Positions 32,298-44,600 of a DNA stretch of 64,000 nucleotides are shown here, piece after piece (the first letter of the stretch is position 1; each line of letters opens with the position of its first letter). Source of the stretch: Adiantum capillus-veneris (taxonomy: Eukaryota > Streptophyta > Polypodiopsida > Polypodiales > Pteridaceae); assembly GCA_014529385.2 (NCBI GenBank), contig CM043953.1:79782338-79846337 (forward strand), given 5' to 3'. The notes beneath the pieces are model-generated. The model made no database searches, was not told the DNA's origin, and was given only the letters and a program-made list of their open reading frames with translations. The position numbers were made by a program, and so were the translations under genes.

Positions 32298-32687
32298 CTC
32301 CCTCCCTCACGTGCTGCCCGCTATCCTCCTCGTGCTGCCCTCAGCCCCTGCTGTCCCTCCCGCCTGCCCTCTGCCCCCGCTGCCCCCCCCCCTCGCGCTG
32401 CCCTGTTCCAGCCTTTCTGCCCGCCCTCAGCCCCCTGCTGCCGCCACCCGCCCTCAGCCTCATCCCATGCTTCCGCCTCACGCCCTCATCCCTTAGCCCA
32501 AACCCGCTTTATCCCCCCCCCCCCCCCGTCTCGGCCCGTTCACCCATCAGTTTGGGCCCCCCGCCTCGGTTGCTCCCTGCAGTTTCGGCACTCTCGGCAT
32601 CTGTTCCAACTCCTTGGAGCAGTGTTTGCGCGCCCTTCTGTAGCATCCTCCCGTCGTCCTCTTCTTACGCCACAGCAGTAGACACAG

Positions 32688-34590
32688 ATGGAGGCTCCAG
32701 CTTCGCCACAGAGGGACTCGCCTGAAGCCCCCTCGCCCGACCCCGCTGAGCCCACCATTCGACTTGCTCTTTCGCCGACAGAGCAAGCGAGCCTTGCCGC
32801 AGAGGTAGAGCACTTGCAGGCGACTTCGGTCATCTGCAAGGTTCTCGGCACTCGACCTAGCAGAGGAGAGTTGCGAGACCTTCTCCAGGCCCGCCTTCTC
32901 GCAGAGGTGGGCAAGATCTTGGATGTCCAGATTCTCGGACGGGGGTACTACCAGATTGAGTTCGAGACTTCCGAGATGGCCTCCAAGGTCATTGCTATGA
33001 GTCCACTGGCCATCCGAGCATCACGCGCCCACTTTCGACAGTGGCGACATGGTTTTGACCCGACTTCGGATGTGCTAGTAGAGGAGGCAGACATCCCCAT
33101 CTCAGTCTGCTTTCCGGGTTTACGGAGGGAGTACCTTCCACTTCTCTCCAGGATTGGCTCCGCCATCGGGACAGTCCTGGAGACACCTCGTACGACAGCA
33201 TCAGTAGCTGCCAAGGCGGCTGGCATCCCTTCAGTTCGAGTTTTGGTCAGAGATACCCACACGCTCCCGAAGGTCATCCTTCTGCCTCGGGTGAGTGGGG
33301 GTTGGTTTCGACAGAGTGTGGAGTACTCGGCTCTCCCGAACCAGTGCTTCATTTGCAGACAAATGGGCCACCTAGCGAAGGCCTGTCCACGGAGGAGACC
33401 ACGACCCGCACCCCAGCCTCAGCCCCAACCTGCCAAGGCTGGGCCGCAGCCATAGCCAGCGACACAAAGCACAGATTCAGCGCCACCCTCCGAGCCTGGG
33501 GCTCCAGCGGAGGAGGGGTGGCAGCAGGCCCGTGGCCGTCGACGCCAGGGGCCACAGCGACAGCCTGGCACTCAGAGTGGCCCCTAGGTGCCTACTCAGT
33601 AGCAGTGGGTTCCCACGGGGAACCGCTTTGGGCCTCTTGAGCAGGAGGAGCCTCCTTCGCCAGCCTCCACCTCCGCTTCACCCTCGCCAGCCGCTCCGCC
33701 TTCCGATCTCCCCTCCTCCTCCTCATGCCCTCCCCCGCCCTCTGCTACCGCTCACCCCCCACATGTCTCTGCCGCCCCACCCCGCTTCTCCTCTCCCCCG
33801 CCCCCCCCCCCCCCAAGCCCCTTCTCCCCCTCCTCCTGCTTCAGTACCTCAGTCGGCTCAGGAGATTGGACCCTCGCCGGCGGCTAGGAGATCTCTTGGC
33901 AGCGCCTTTGCCACGAGTCGCCTAGCGAGAGAGGGTCAGCCCTTCATGCGGCCCCCTCTGCAGATTCAGACATCTTCTCTTGCAGCTATCCCGCGTGGTT
34001 TGACGAGCATTGACCTCCGACGCCGCTGGGATTTCTTCGATTACGGGTTTACTCGTTTTCTTGGCGGCTCCGCAGCAGACCACGAGGCAGCCTGCTTCAG
34101 AGTCCACGCTTTGTTCCTCGCCGCTAGGGGGACAGAGGCCTTGGACTCAGCAGTTGGTTTCTCCTTCCCCCTCTCTGGCAGGACTGAGACAGAGTGGTCC
34201 CTCGACTCAGTGGTGGGATGGTTGCATACACACGTTCTCGAGTTCTCTCACCACATGGGAGAACTTGGCGTTACAGATTTGCTGCAGACGTTGTGGCCAC
34301 TGGCCAAGTTTGCGGTGACACCCCCAGACTCAGCAGGATGTAGACACATTGTGGTGTACTTTTTTGCTGATACGCAGTGTTTGCCTTGCTATGTATTCAT
34401 TCATGAGGACTCCTGGACAGAGGAGGTTGCTTTACGCACGGCTCGCTCTGCTTGGGCTTGGACCAGGCACTCACTGCAGTCTCGCCTATCTAGAGGACGC
34501 TCGGATGCGGATTACTCCCCATCCAAGCCAGCTTCGAAGATAGCTCGTCTTGCTGTTGCGGCAGCATCTGTTCTCTCTCGCTCCCCATGA
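32688..34590 (+). pseudogene. ORF1 (DUF4283-like / CCHC RNA-binding protein) of L1-A copy b
   Basis: The ATG at 32688 opens 255 codons to 33455. It starts MEAPASPQRDSPEAPSPDPA, has ICKVLGTRPSRGELRDLLQA and YYQIEFETSEMASKVIAMSP, then RDTHTLPKVILLPRVSGGWF and the knuckle CFICRQMGHLAKAC (CX2CX4HX4C, residues about 223-236). A stop in the Pro/Gln-rich linker at 33453 separates it from a second frame (33532-34590). That frame has a Pro-rich stretch and a conserved C-terminal domain (WDFFDYGFTRFL, AACFRVHALFLAARG, YFFADTQCLPCYV). In the related copies these parts appear to form one long protein. The layout resembles plant L1 ORF1 proteins. Confidence 0.8.
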
Positions 34591-37500
34591 GGATCGTCTC
34601 GTGGAACGTGCAGGGACTAGGTGGGCCCCAGTTTCAGCGACAGCGGGGCCGATTGCGTCAGGAGCTTCAGCGTTGCCTTGTGGGAGGAGAGATTGATCTC
34701 CTTATGCTTCAGGAGCACCATTTGTCTGAGAGCCGCATTCGGCGATGTGGTCAGATTTTGCGTGGACGCTATGATACCTTTTGGTCAGCTGCTTTTGGAC
34801 CTGGAGGCATCCAAGGTGGGGTATGTATGACTATTGCGGACTCACTACAGCAGGCCATTGTGGGCAGAGGGATTATTGTACCAGGCAGGGCTCAGTGGAT
34901 TACTATGCAGGTTCAGGGTAGCCTTGTGGGTTTCCTGAACATCTATGCGCCCAATGTGGCGAGTGCTCGTGCAGAGTTTTGGTCACAGATTGTTGAGTCT
35001 TTGCCACAGGTTGACCAGTGGTGTGTAGGAGGGGACTTCAACATGTTGGAGGACCCTTCTGACAGGATCGGAGGCAGCCATGCTACTGTGCATGGAGTCG
35101 AGTTAGCAGCTTGGGAGAGGTTTTGTATGACGCTGAGGGTCTCGGATACATGGCAGCATTCTGGCTTTGTGACCGCAGAGTGGGAGGAGTGAATCTATCG
35201 CGCATAGATCGCTTCTACACTAGTGACCACTTCAGTGACTTGGGGGGATCAGTGGGCATCCTGGCAGGGACATCCTTCTCGGACCATGCACCAGTGATTC
35301 TCACAGTGGCAGATAGGCAGAGGAGTGGGAGCACGATGCTTCGCATCCCAGAGCGGGTCTTGTTGGACTCAGCACTCAGAGAGAGGGTCGAGGCTCTATG
35401 GACAGAGGGCATGGACAGCCAGGCTCCACCTGCAGACAGAGTGGCCTCAGGCCTAGCTCAGCTTAGCCACTTCTTTCTCCAGGAGTCTCTGGCTCGACGG
35501 GCTGTAGCGAGAGAGGAGGAGCAGCGTCTCAGACGAGGCATTGCTTCACTACAGAGGATGCAGGAGCAGCATCCAGACAGTCCATGGTTGGAGGAGCAGT
35601 TACAGTAGGCTCGACAGGAGCTTGCTTGCACAGAGGAGAGGCGCCATGAGTTTGCCTTTCATCGACAGGCATCTCAGTGGACTCAGGTGGGTGACAGGGT
35701 GACAGGTGGTTTTTTTGAGACAGTGGGACCTCGGCACTCGCATGCCAAGGTCAATCAGTTGAGGAGACCCGATGGGTCAGTTGTTTGTGAGCCTGAGGAT
35801 ATGCGTGCAGTCGCTACTGACTTTTACCGTGAGCTACTGTCGGCTGAGCCCGAGTCAGAGAGACAGGATGCATGCAGGGAGCAGGTTTGGGCACAGATGC
35901 CCTGTCTTGTGACTAAGGAGATGCGGCAGAGGCTTGAGTTACCTCTTCAGCTTGAGGAGCTGCACACGGCTCTTAGGGCCCTCCCTCGTGGTAGCTGTCC
36001 AGGTGAGGATGGGCTGACTCCCAGCTTCTTCTTGGAGTACTGGGACCTGCTTGGCCCAGATCTTTGTAGTGCCTTTCAGTACATTCTGCACACAGGAGTG
36101 ATGCCGGATAGCATGAGTGAGGGCCTGATTTACCTCATTCCAAAGGAGGGTGGCTCCTTGGATGAGATTCGACAGTGGCGCCCCATCACCATTCTCAACT
36201 CAGCCTACAAAATTCTTGCCAAGGCTCTGAGTTTGAGGATTCAGCCACTTTTGGAGAGCCTTATACATGGGACTCAGACAGGTTTTGTCAAGGAACGCAG
36301 TATCCTTGACAACATCTTCACTTTTTGGGAGGCTTCTGCCCTTGCACGGCTCCGTGGGGAGGACCTTGTGATTCTTCTTCTCGATTTTGAGAAGGCATAC
36401 GACAGAGTCGACTGGGACTTTCTAGAGGGCACGCTACGCAGGATGGGCTTCTCAGAGGCTTGGATCAGAGGGGTGTCAGCTTTGTACAGACAGGCTCACA
36501 GTCAGGTGCTTTTGGCAGGAGGTAGAGGTGAGCGCTTCATGCTCACACGATCGGTCAGACAGGGTTGTCCTCTTGCCCCCTTTCTCTTTCTGTTCTATGC
36601 GGAGGCGATGAGCAGATTTTTGGTGTCACAGCAGGTTGGTTTGAGGGGCTTAGCACTCCCTCTACGGGGAGATGAGCTTCTGGACGCTGAGTTTGCCGAC
36701 GACTCAGCCTTGTACTTAGAGGGCCAGGAGGCCTATTTACACAGATGTGGACAGGCTTTGGAGACCTTCTGCTGTGCATCGGGCGCACTGATCAACTGGA
36801 GAAAGACAATGGCTTTCTCGGTTGGTAGTGCTCCTGTGCCAGATTGGATGCCAGGAGAGGGTTTCAGGTGGATTCCTCCAGGGACTCCAGTTCGGTACTT
36901 GGGTTGTCAGGTTGGTTTGGATTTGTCCCCCGAGCAGCACATTGCTCCTCTTCTCCTGTCCATCAGGAGAAAGCTGTTACATTGGAGCTCAGCCCGACTT
37001 TCGCTGGCTGGTAGAGTAGTAGTTGCCAACCAAGTGTTGTTGGCGACTATGTGGTACATCACTTCTTGCTGGATCTTCTCGAGTTCTTGCATCAGCCAGG
37101 TACAGAGGCTGATCAGGAACTTCCTTTGGTCAGGTCGCGACACTCAGATTGCCCGAGCCAAGGTGGCTTGGTCGGTCATCACACTTCCTTGTTCTCAGGG
37201 AGGGCTTGGGATCATTGATCCAGCACAGCAGAGCAGAGCCCTTCTTGGGAAGTTCGTCATCAGAGGACTTCTTCCAGGCGAGGAGCCCTGGAAGGAGTTC
37301 TTGTTGCAGAGGCTTCGTGCCAGGGTCCCTCAGTCAGGAAGCCCTTGGCAACCTTCGACCAGATGGATCTTTATAGAGTTGCGTCGAGTTGGTTTGAGCA
37401 GGAGACTGGAGAACCGATTCGCTATGAGTCTGCTTCGTTCTTGGGAGCTATTACGGCGTGGCCTAGAGCAGAGACAACCGACGTGCACGGAGGAGCGCCT

Positions 37501-38905
37501 ACGGCAGCCCCTCGTCTGGAACCCCATGGTTAGCACTCAGCGAGGCCGCTTGGTTGGGAGTAGGCCTCATGTTTCTTGGGGTCCCATGGCAGCAGGTCCA
37601 GTGCGCTCTCTAGGTGACTGGCTAGAGTTCACAGGTTTGTCAGAGGAGGTGCAGGTTGTCCAGCTACAGGGCATGAGAGGGGTTCAGAGCATGTGTCAGG
37701 ACATCTCAGAGTCAGTTCCAGCTGACTGGCTCACGCCTCTCGAGCCAGTAGCACCCCGGTGGATGGGAGCCTTCACACGACTGGAGGTTCTCATTTCAGT
37801 CAGGGCTTGCTCAGAGACTGTCCCAGCCCTGTTCTTCGAGCTTCAGGGTGGGGGACGACTACAGAGAGTTGTAGTAGAGGCCCCGCAAGTAGCAGAGTGT
37901 TGTTTCCAGAGGATCCGAGTTGTGGGCATCTGTGGGAGGACTTGCGTCATAGACCCTGACCCAGCAGCTCTTGAGACAGGACACTGGAGGCTATGGGCTT
38001 GGGAGTGCTGTCCACTGGCACGAGTACAGTGGGATCCTGGTGAGTGGCTATGGAGGGACCCATTCTCTTCTGCAGACCGCCCAGGAGTCCCTTTCTTTCA
38101 GTACACTGTTCGGCTTGGACGTCATATACTTGCAGCACAGAGTGAGGCCCGCCCCGCTGTAGCACGTCGTTGGCAGGAGGAGGGTCTCACAGTTGAGTTC
38201 TTGGCAGCTTTTTGGCAGAGGCTGTGGGACTCCAGACAGCCGAGGCGCGTCACCTTGTTCCAGTGGTTGGTTGCACACAGAGCCACAACAGTAGGGAGCT
38301 GGCTTGTACATAGTGGTCTCTCGGCCGCATGTACAGCCTGTGACCAGTTGGTGGAGAGTCAGCGTCACTGTCTTTGGGACTGTCCCTCGGCCCAACAGGT
38401 GTGGCTACGAGTTCTTCGGCTGATGCCTGCCCTCTCCACGGCTCGACAGTACACTTGGGGGGCAGCGGCTTGGTCCACCCTCACGGGCCCGGCACTTTAG
38501 TTTGAGCTATCTTCCACCAGCAGGATGATAGTGATACCGGGGGGTCGACCTACACTCCAGCCTGCTACAGACCTTACTCCACAGGAGTGGAGCAGTGAGA
38601 GAGCGGAGTGTTGGGAGCTCATCAGCGGCCTAGCTCTCTGGTTCATCTGGCGGGCCCGTTGTTTCCGCATCTTTGAGGCTCGCCTTGTACCACCAGCAGA
38701 GATTGTTCGTGACTTTTGGCTAGAGCTGATCCATACTCTCAGAGGACAGCTTGAGGGACTACAGAGCAGCTCCGACCGCATGCGGGAGCGCCGCGAGGCT
38801 GTCCTTCGACTCTGGCGCCCTGGGCCGTTCTACTCCATGGTCCAGGGGGTGCTCAGATGGCACTACTGTCCACCTGTGTGGCTTTTCCCTCCTCCCATCT
38901 CTTGA
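34587..38905 (+). pseudogene. ORF2 (endonuclease-reverse transcriptase) of L1-A copy b
   Basis: The frame starts MRIVSWNVQGLGG at 34587. The AP-type endonuclease has LMLQEHH, VGGDFNMLEDPSDRIGG, LSRIDRFYTSDHF and FSDHAPVIL. RT (frame 35687-38500, 937 codons) has QWRPITILNSAYKILAKALS, LLLDFEKAYDRVDWDFLEGT, SVRQGCPLAPFLFLFYAEAM and catalytic EFADDSALY (FADD). The end holds a zf-RVT-like domain (RVTLFQWLVAHRATT, ACTACDQL, HCLWDCPSAQQVW). Breaks are a short deletion with frameshift near 35165, TAG at 35606 and TAG at 38498. In a live element it nicks DNA and primes reverse transcription there. Confidence 0.92.
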
Positions 38906-39050
38906 TTTAGCCCCATTGTACATATGCTGTTTTTTCATTGGGAGAGTCTCCCCACCATGCTTGTTGTAGCCCTCTCTTGCAGAGGTGGATGTAGCCCTAT
39001 GGGCAGTTTTCATTAACTAATAGAAGGATCTTTTTCTCAAAAAAAAAAAA

Positions 39051-39064
39051 AAAGATGAGTGGCT
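39051..39064 (+). repeat. Target-site duplication, right copy, of L1-A copy b
   Basis: AAAGATGAGTGGCT follows the A run exactly. See 32151-32164. Confidence 0.95.
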
Positions 39065-39385
39065 AGGTGTGTTGTAGGGGCAGTTAGCTAAAATGACAAC
39101 TTTGAATGCTACACTTGAAAGCAATAACATGGTTTTATTGAACAAAGTTACAACATGCAAAAGAGTGGAAGAAAAGATCAGGTAAATGGAAGAAGAAGAG
39201 CTAGATCTAAAGGGCTAGTATTTGGCTTTAGCTAATGTGGATAAAATGAAGACTGAGGTAATGGAGTACATGAAAGGAGTGTGGGAGCATATCAAACTTA
39301 GAATGTACGACGTGGTTAGCAAACCATATCAAATTTTTGCAGAAGAAGAAGCCAAAGAGGTGGCCAATGTGAAACAGTAGTTTCA
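39065..39385 (+). pseudogene. Coiled-coil coding segment, right part
   Basis: After the LINE the reading continues with KMTTLNATLESNNMVLLNKV, KRVEEKI and DKMKTEVMEYMKGVWEHIKL, then FAEEEAKEVANVKQ and a stop. It is rich in Lys/Glu with regular hydrophobic spacing, matching the left part at 32019-32164. Stops occur at 39074 and 39181, so the ORF was decaying or the frame is only approximate. Confidence 0.4.
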
Positions 39386-40450
39386 CCCACAGACGGGAAG
39401 TTGGTCGACATGGAATCAGAGTACTAAAAGGATGTCTAGCTCAGTTCAAGGTCATTTAGGTCCCCTCACCGCACTTAACAAGTTGGTGGATACTAGGAAA
39501 TTAACTCAATAAAGGCACAATACCAAGGTGGGGTCACCAAGAGAATCACCCGAGAACTGGGCTACATTGCATTTTTGAACATGGTCCTAGTGGTTAAAGA
39601 TGGTCAGATGACCAATGAGAGTCCAATGGAAGCATCTCCTAAAATTTAGGAAACTGCTATTTTGGGCCATGAAATCTGTTCGCATCATTAGCTCCAAAAT
39701 AACAAGAGGAACATTTTATTACTCTGCCGCTAAGTCAACGGGCAACCGGTTGAGATATTTTTAGACCGGAAAGTACAAAACGGAAAAACCATGCGGAGTA
39801 CCACGTGGCACATTTTTGGGCATTTTCCACCTTGAGGGGAGAGAGAAACAGAAGCGTTGAAATAAACGTGGGGGCTGCATTTTTCAGCCGTATGGTGAAT
39901 TGTTGCAGGTACCAAAGCTATTGTTTGCAAGCTTTCCCTCTCATGTATAGTGTAGTGCAAGAATTGATGTCCTACACAATCTACACTACTCTCTCTCTCC
40001 CCTCCGTGAAGTTATGTGATGCCCCACAAGAGGGCTCTTCATTTGACCTATGTATAGTTGTGTGGTTTTATGCTTCTGTGCCGAGGCAAGAGCCTCTTTG
40101 AGCAGGAACAAGAGTAGCTAACTGCTACTCCAAAAGCAGGCACTGGTGAGGGTGATAACCTCATCTTACAGGTGCATTTTCAGCACTGGTTATGCGCTGT
40201 TTTTGGACTGTTTTATAGCCATATGGATGCCAGAAGCATTGGCAAAAGTGACCCACTATTAGAGGATAGTTTCGAGATTGTTTAGGACTAAAAACAGGGT
40301 AAAAACCAGAAAATACAGCGAGCTGTAATTGCTGTTTTTGGGCTGAAAACAGAGGGTTTATGTCTTTGGAAGCGAGTTCTAGCAGGGGGATTTGTTCAAG
40401 GCGAGTTTGGGGTCTTTATGCTACCGAAATTTTGCCAGAACAGGTGTGAT
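39385..40450 (+). repeat. LTR of gypsy family G2 (plus orientation)
   Basis: It matches the minus strand of 53230-52190 over about 1 kb. Shared words include CAGACGGGAAGTTGGTCG, AACAAGTTGGTGGATACTAGG, GGTGGGGTCACCAA, GGGCCATGAAATCTGTTC and CCACAAGAGGGCTCTTCATT. The left border is blurred, since similarity begins near TGGCCAATGTGAA. Following sequence to 40850 could be a continuing LTR or leader. Confidence 0.7.
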
Positions 40451-40875
40451 CTAGTTGGATACAGGTGAAGATCCCCAGGACTCTAGTTTTGTAACTTTAC
40501 CCTCTAAAGGAATAAAGAAATACCGAAAGGGGCGCTAGTTTTTGGGGCCTACAGGTTGTCGCGTCTGCTCGGAGCATTCTAGCTTCCAAGCCGTGTGTGC
40601 TTTGAAGTGTTAATTCCCGTTACAAGTTTTTATTTAAAAAGTTTCTCTCTGTCCTAAAGTCTAAAGTAAAGTTTCGGGTGAGAGCCAAAGTCTACAGTCA
40701 AAGTATATCCTATAGACATCAAAAGTGATGTCGCAGCATCGTGAGCGAAATGCAGCACTTTGACCAAGCGGCAATTGGAAATAGGGAAACGGGTCAACAT
40801 CAGTGCCTTGAGACATTAATAAGTTTCACTAGTGCCAAAAACACACATATTTTTTTTTGTAAATCTTGTTGATGG
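40451..40875 (+). other. Sequence after the G2 LTR, no gene
   Basis: No coding similarity. It may be the rest of the LTR or the untranslated leader. Its end (AAACACACATA, T run, TTGTAAATCTTG) resembles the tail of LINE-C at 31965-31995. Confidence 0.35.
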
Positions 40876-41259
40876 AAGCTAGAGAGAGAGAGTCCCGGAG
40901 ATGAATTACAGATTTCTCTTCACTAGATATGGGACAGCCAGAGGAGCAACCATCACTGTAGAGCTCCGCCCACACTCTTTCGACCACTACCGGCACTCTC
41001 ATCGACCGAGCAATGGAGCTACGGAGATGCAGACGGCCACGATTGAGGAGAGGGGCTATACAGCATCGACGGAGACTATAGCAGAGGATTTGAGCCATAC
41101 TCTCTCGACATCCAGAGTGTAGATGAGGTGGATTCTAGTAGTAGTATTTTTGTTCTAGTCTTTTGTACCCAGACACGGTATCAAATTCACAATTTTGTAA
41201 CAGTTTGGTCTTTTTAGTCATTGTGGCCTTTTGAAGACGTTCATATAACATTTCATTTC

Positions 41260-41293
<34 letters not shown>
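40876..41293 (+). mobile_element. LINE-B 3' end copy, (TC)n tail
   Basis: It starts in the last codons of ORF2 (GCTAGAGAGAG, as in the ORF2 end of copy 3 near 23909). It carries the 3' UTR subtype with TTTTGTACCCAGACAC, a decayed hairpin near 41208-41239 and (TC)n to 41293. Confidence 0.85.
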
Positions 41294-41296
<3 letters not shown>

Positions 41297-41525
41297 TCCT
41301 TACATCAGCTGGAGATTGAGACTGGTAGATTTAGAGGGATATTAGCAGACAGTAGGATATGCCGCTTATGCCAGTTAGAGCCAGAGACAGAGCTACATTA
41401 CATATGTCATTGCACATTGTACTATGAGATACCGGGCCGTTTCCATTGCTTATTCAGAGAGGGTCTCGGTCCTTTCTCTAGGGTCATGAGTTATGAGGAT
41501 TAGAGATGTCTTGGGCTATATCTAC
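41294..41525 (+). mobile_element. LINE-B copy 4, left part (interrupted by L1-A)
   Basis: It begins directly after (TC)n with the ORF2 zinc-tail region (QLEIETGRFRGI-like, then CRLCQLEPETELHYICHCTL). It stops at GGGCTATATCTAC (41513-41525), where the minus-strand L1-A copy c was inserted. The continuation is at 48199. Confidence 0.92.
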
Positions 41526-41649
41526 TTTTTTTTTCCGAGAAAGAGATCCTTCTATTAGTTACTAAAACTGCCCATAGGGCTACAATCACCTCTTCAAGAG
41601 AGGGCTACAACAACCATGGTGGGAGACTCTCCCAATGAAAAAACCAACA

Positions 41650-44600
41650 TATGTACAATGGGGCTAAATCAAGAAATAGGGGGAGGGAAAGGCCACACAG
41701 GTGGTCGGTAGTGCCATCGGAGTACACCCTGGACCATGGTGTAGAAAGGGCTAGGACGCCAGAGTCGAAGGAAAGCCTCTCTGCGCTCCCGCATGCGGTC
41801 GGAGCTGCCCTATAATCCCTCGAGCTGTCCTTTGAGAGTGTGAATCAGCTCTAGCCAAAAATCGCGAATAGTCTTTGCTGGTGGCACAGGGCGAACCTCA
41901 AAGATGCGGAAGCAACGGGCCCGCCAGATGAACCAGAGTGTCAGGCCATTGATGAGCTCCCAACACTCCTCTGGAGTGAGCTCTGTAGCAAGCTGAAGTG
42001 TAGGTCGCCCCTCCTGCATCACTATCATCCTACTGGTGGAAGATAGCTCAAACTGAAGTGTCGGGCCCGTGAGGGTGGACCAAGCCGCTGCTCCCCAAGT
42101 GTACTGTCGAGCCATGGAGAGAGCAGGCATCAGCCGAAGAAATCGTAGCCACACCTGCTGGGCCGAGGGACAGTCCTAAAGACAGTGACACTAACTCTCC
42201 ACAAGATGGTCACAAGCTGCACATGCAGCCGAGAGACCACTATGCACTAGCCACCTCCCAACTGCTGTAGCTCTCTGTGCGACCAGCCACTGAAACAAGG
42301 TGACTCGTCTCGGCTGTCTGGAGTCCCACAACCTCTTTCAAAATGCTGCCAAGAACTCAGCTGTGAGACCCTCCTCCTGCCAATGAGGTGCTGCAGCGGG
42401 GCAGGCCTCTCTCTGTGCTGCTAGTATATGACGTCCCAGTAGAATAGTGTACCAAAAGAATGGGACTCCCAAGTGGTCTGCAGAAGGGAAGGGATCCCTC
42501 CATAGCCACTCACCAGGATCCCTCCCAAGCCCACAACCTCCAGTGTCCAGTCTCAAGAGTTGCTGGGTCAGGATCTAGGACACAAGTCTTCCCACAGATG
42601 CCCACTACTCGGATCCTCTGAAAACAACACTCTGCCACCAGCGGGGCCTCTACTGCAACTTGTTGAAGCCGTCCCCTACCCTGAAGCTCGAAGAAAAGGG
42701 CTGGAACAGTCTCTGACCAAGCCCCGACTGAGATGAGAACCTCCAGTCGTGTGAAGGCTCCCATCCACCGGGGTGCTACTAGCTCGAGAGGTGTGAGCCA
42801 CTCAGCTGGAACTGACTCTGAGATGTCCTGGCACATGCTCTGCACCCCTCTCATGCCCTGTAGCTGGAAACCTTGCACCTCCTCTGACAAACCTGTGAAA
42901 GTCACCTAAAGAGCACGCTAGACCCGCTGCCATGGGACCCCAAGAAACATGAGGCCGAGGACCAACCAAGTGGCCTCTCTGAGTGCTAACCATGGGTTTC
43001 CTGACGAGGGGCTGCCGTAGGCACTCCTCCGTGCACGTAGGCTGTCTCTGCTCCATGCCACGCCGCAAGAGCTCCCAAGATCGAAGCAAACTCACAGTGA
43101 AGCGGTCCTCTAGTCTCCTGCTCAAACCAACTCTGCGCATCTCTGTAAAGATCCGTCTGGTCGAAGGTTGCCAAGGGCCTCTTGCCTGAGGCACCCTAGC
43201 ACGAAGCCATTGTAGCAAGAACTCCTTCCAGGGCTCCTCACCTGGAAGAAGTCCTCTAACGATGAACTTCCCAAGAAGGGCTGTGCTGTGCTGGATCAAT
43301 GATCCCAAGCCCTCCCTGTGAACAAGAAAGAGTGATGACCTGCCAAGCCACTTTGGCTCGAACTATCTGAGTGTCATGTCTTGACCAAAGGAAGTTCCTG
43401 ATCAGCCTCTCTACCTGGTTGATACAAGAACTTGAGAAGATCCAGCAAGAAGTGATGTACCACAAAGTCGCCAACACCACCTGGTTGGCAACTACTACTC
43501 TGCCAGCCAAAGAAAGTCGTCCTGAGCTCCAATGTAACAACTTTCTCCTGATAGACAGGAGAAGGGGAGCAATTTGCTGCTCGGGAGACAAGCCCAAACA
43601 ACCCTGACAGCCCAAGTACTGAACTGCAGTCCTTGGGGGGATCCACCTAAAACCCTCTCCTGGCATCCAATCAGGCACAGGAGCACTACCAACCGAGAAA
43701 GCCACTGTCTTTCTCTAGTTGATCAGTGCGCCCGATGCACAACAGAAGGTCTCCAGAGCCTGCTCACACCTGTGAAGGTTGGCCTCCTGGCCATCTAAGT
43801 ACAAGGCTGAGTCAGGCTGAGTTGTCGGCAAACTCAACGTCCAATAGCTCATCTCCCCGAATAGGGAGTGCTAAGCCCCGTAGACCAACCTGCTACGACA
43901 CCAAAAACCTGCTCATCGCCTCCGCATAGAACAGAAAGAGGAAGGAGGCAAGAGGATAGCCCTGTCTGACCGAGCGTGTAAGCATGAAGCGATCACCTCT
44001 ACCTCCTGCCAAGAGTACCTGACTATGAGCTTGTCTATACAAAGCTGACACCCCTCTGATCCAAGCATCTGAGAAGCCCATCTTGCGAAGAGTGCCGTCT
44101 AGAAAGTCCCAGTCAACTCTGTCGTATGCCTTCTCAAAATCGAGAAGAAGAATCACGAGGTCCTCACCACGGAGCCATGCCAGGGTAGAAGCCTCCCAAA
44201 AAGTAAAGATGTTGTCAAGGATATTGCGTTCCTTGACAAAACCTGTCTGAGTCCCATGTATAAGGCTCTCTAGAAGTGGCTGAATCCTCAAACTCAGAGC
44301 CTCGGCAAGAATTTTGTAGGCTGAGTTGAGGATGGTGATGGGGTGCCACTGTCGAATCTCATCCAAGGAGCCACCCTCCTTGGGAATGAGGTAGATCAGG
44401 CCCTCACTCATGCTATCAGGCATCACTCCTGTGTGCAAAATGTACTGAAAAGCACTACAGAGATCTGGGCCAAGCAGGTCCCAGTACTCCATAAAAAAAA
44501 CTGGGAGTCAACCCATCCTTACCTGGACAGCTACCATGGGGGAGGGCCCTAAGAGCCGTGTGCACCTCCTTAAGCTGAAGTGGCAGCTCAAGCCTCTGAT

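Larger units (their letters stand above)
32165..39050 (+). mobile_element. Full-length L1-type LINE, L1-A copy b, with 14-bp TSD
   Basis: The element is 6886 bp: 5' UTR with a C run (32165-32687), ORF1 region (32688-34590), ORF2 (34587-38905), short 3' UTR and poly(A) at 39039-39050. Identical 14-bp duplications flank it, so the insertion is complete and not very old. ORF1 and ORF2 overlap as ATGA at 34587. ORF2 is interrupted by a deletion/frameshift near 35165 and by TAG codons at 35606 and 38498 where the sister copy has CAG. It is therefore probably dead. Confidence 0.95.

Noticed and set aside
39730-40101. ORFs inside the G2-type LTR
   Set aside because: They are not conserved in the matching LTR at 52176-53369, so they are chance frames.
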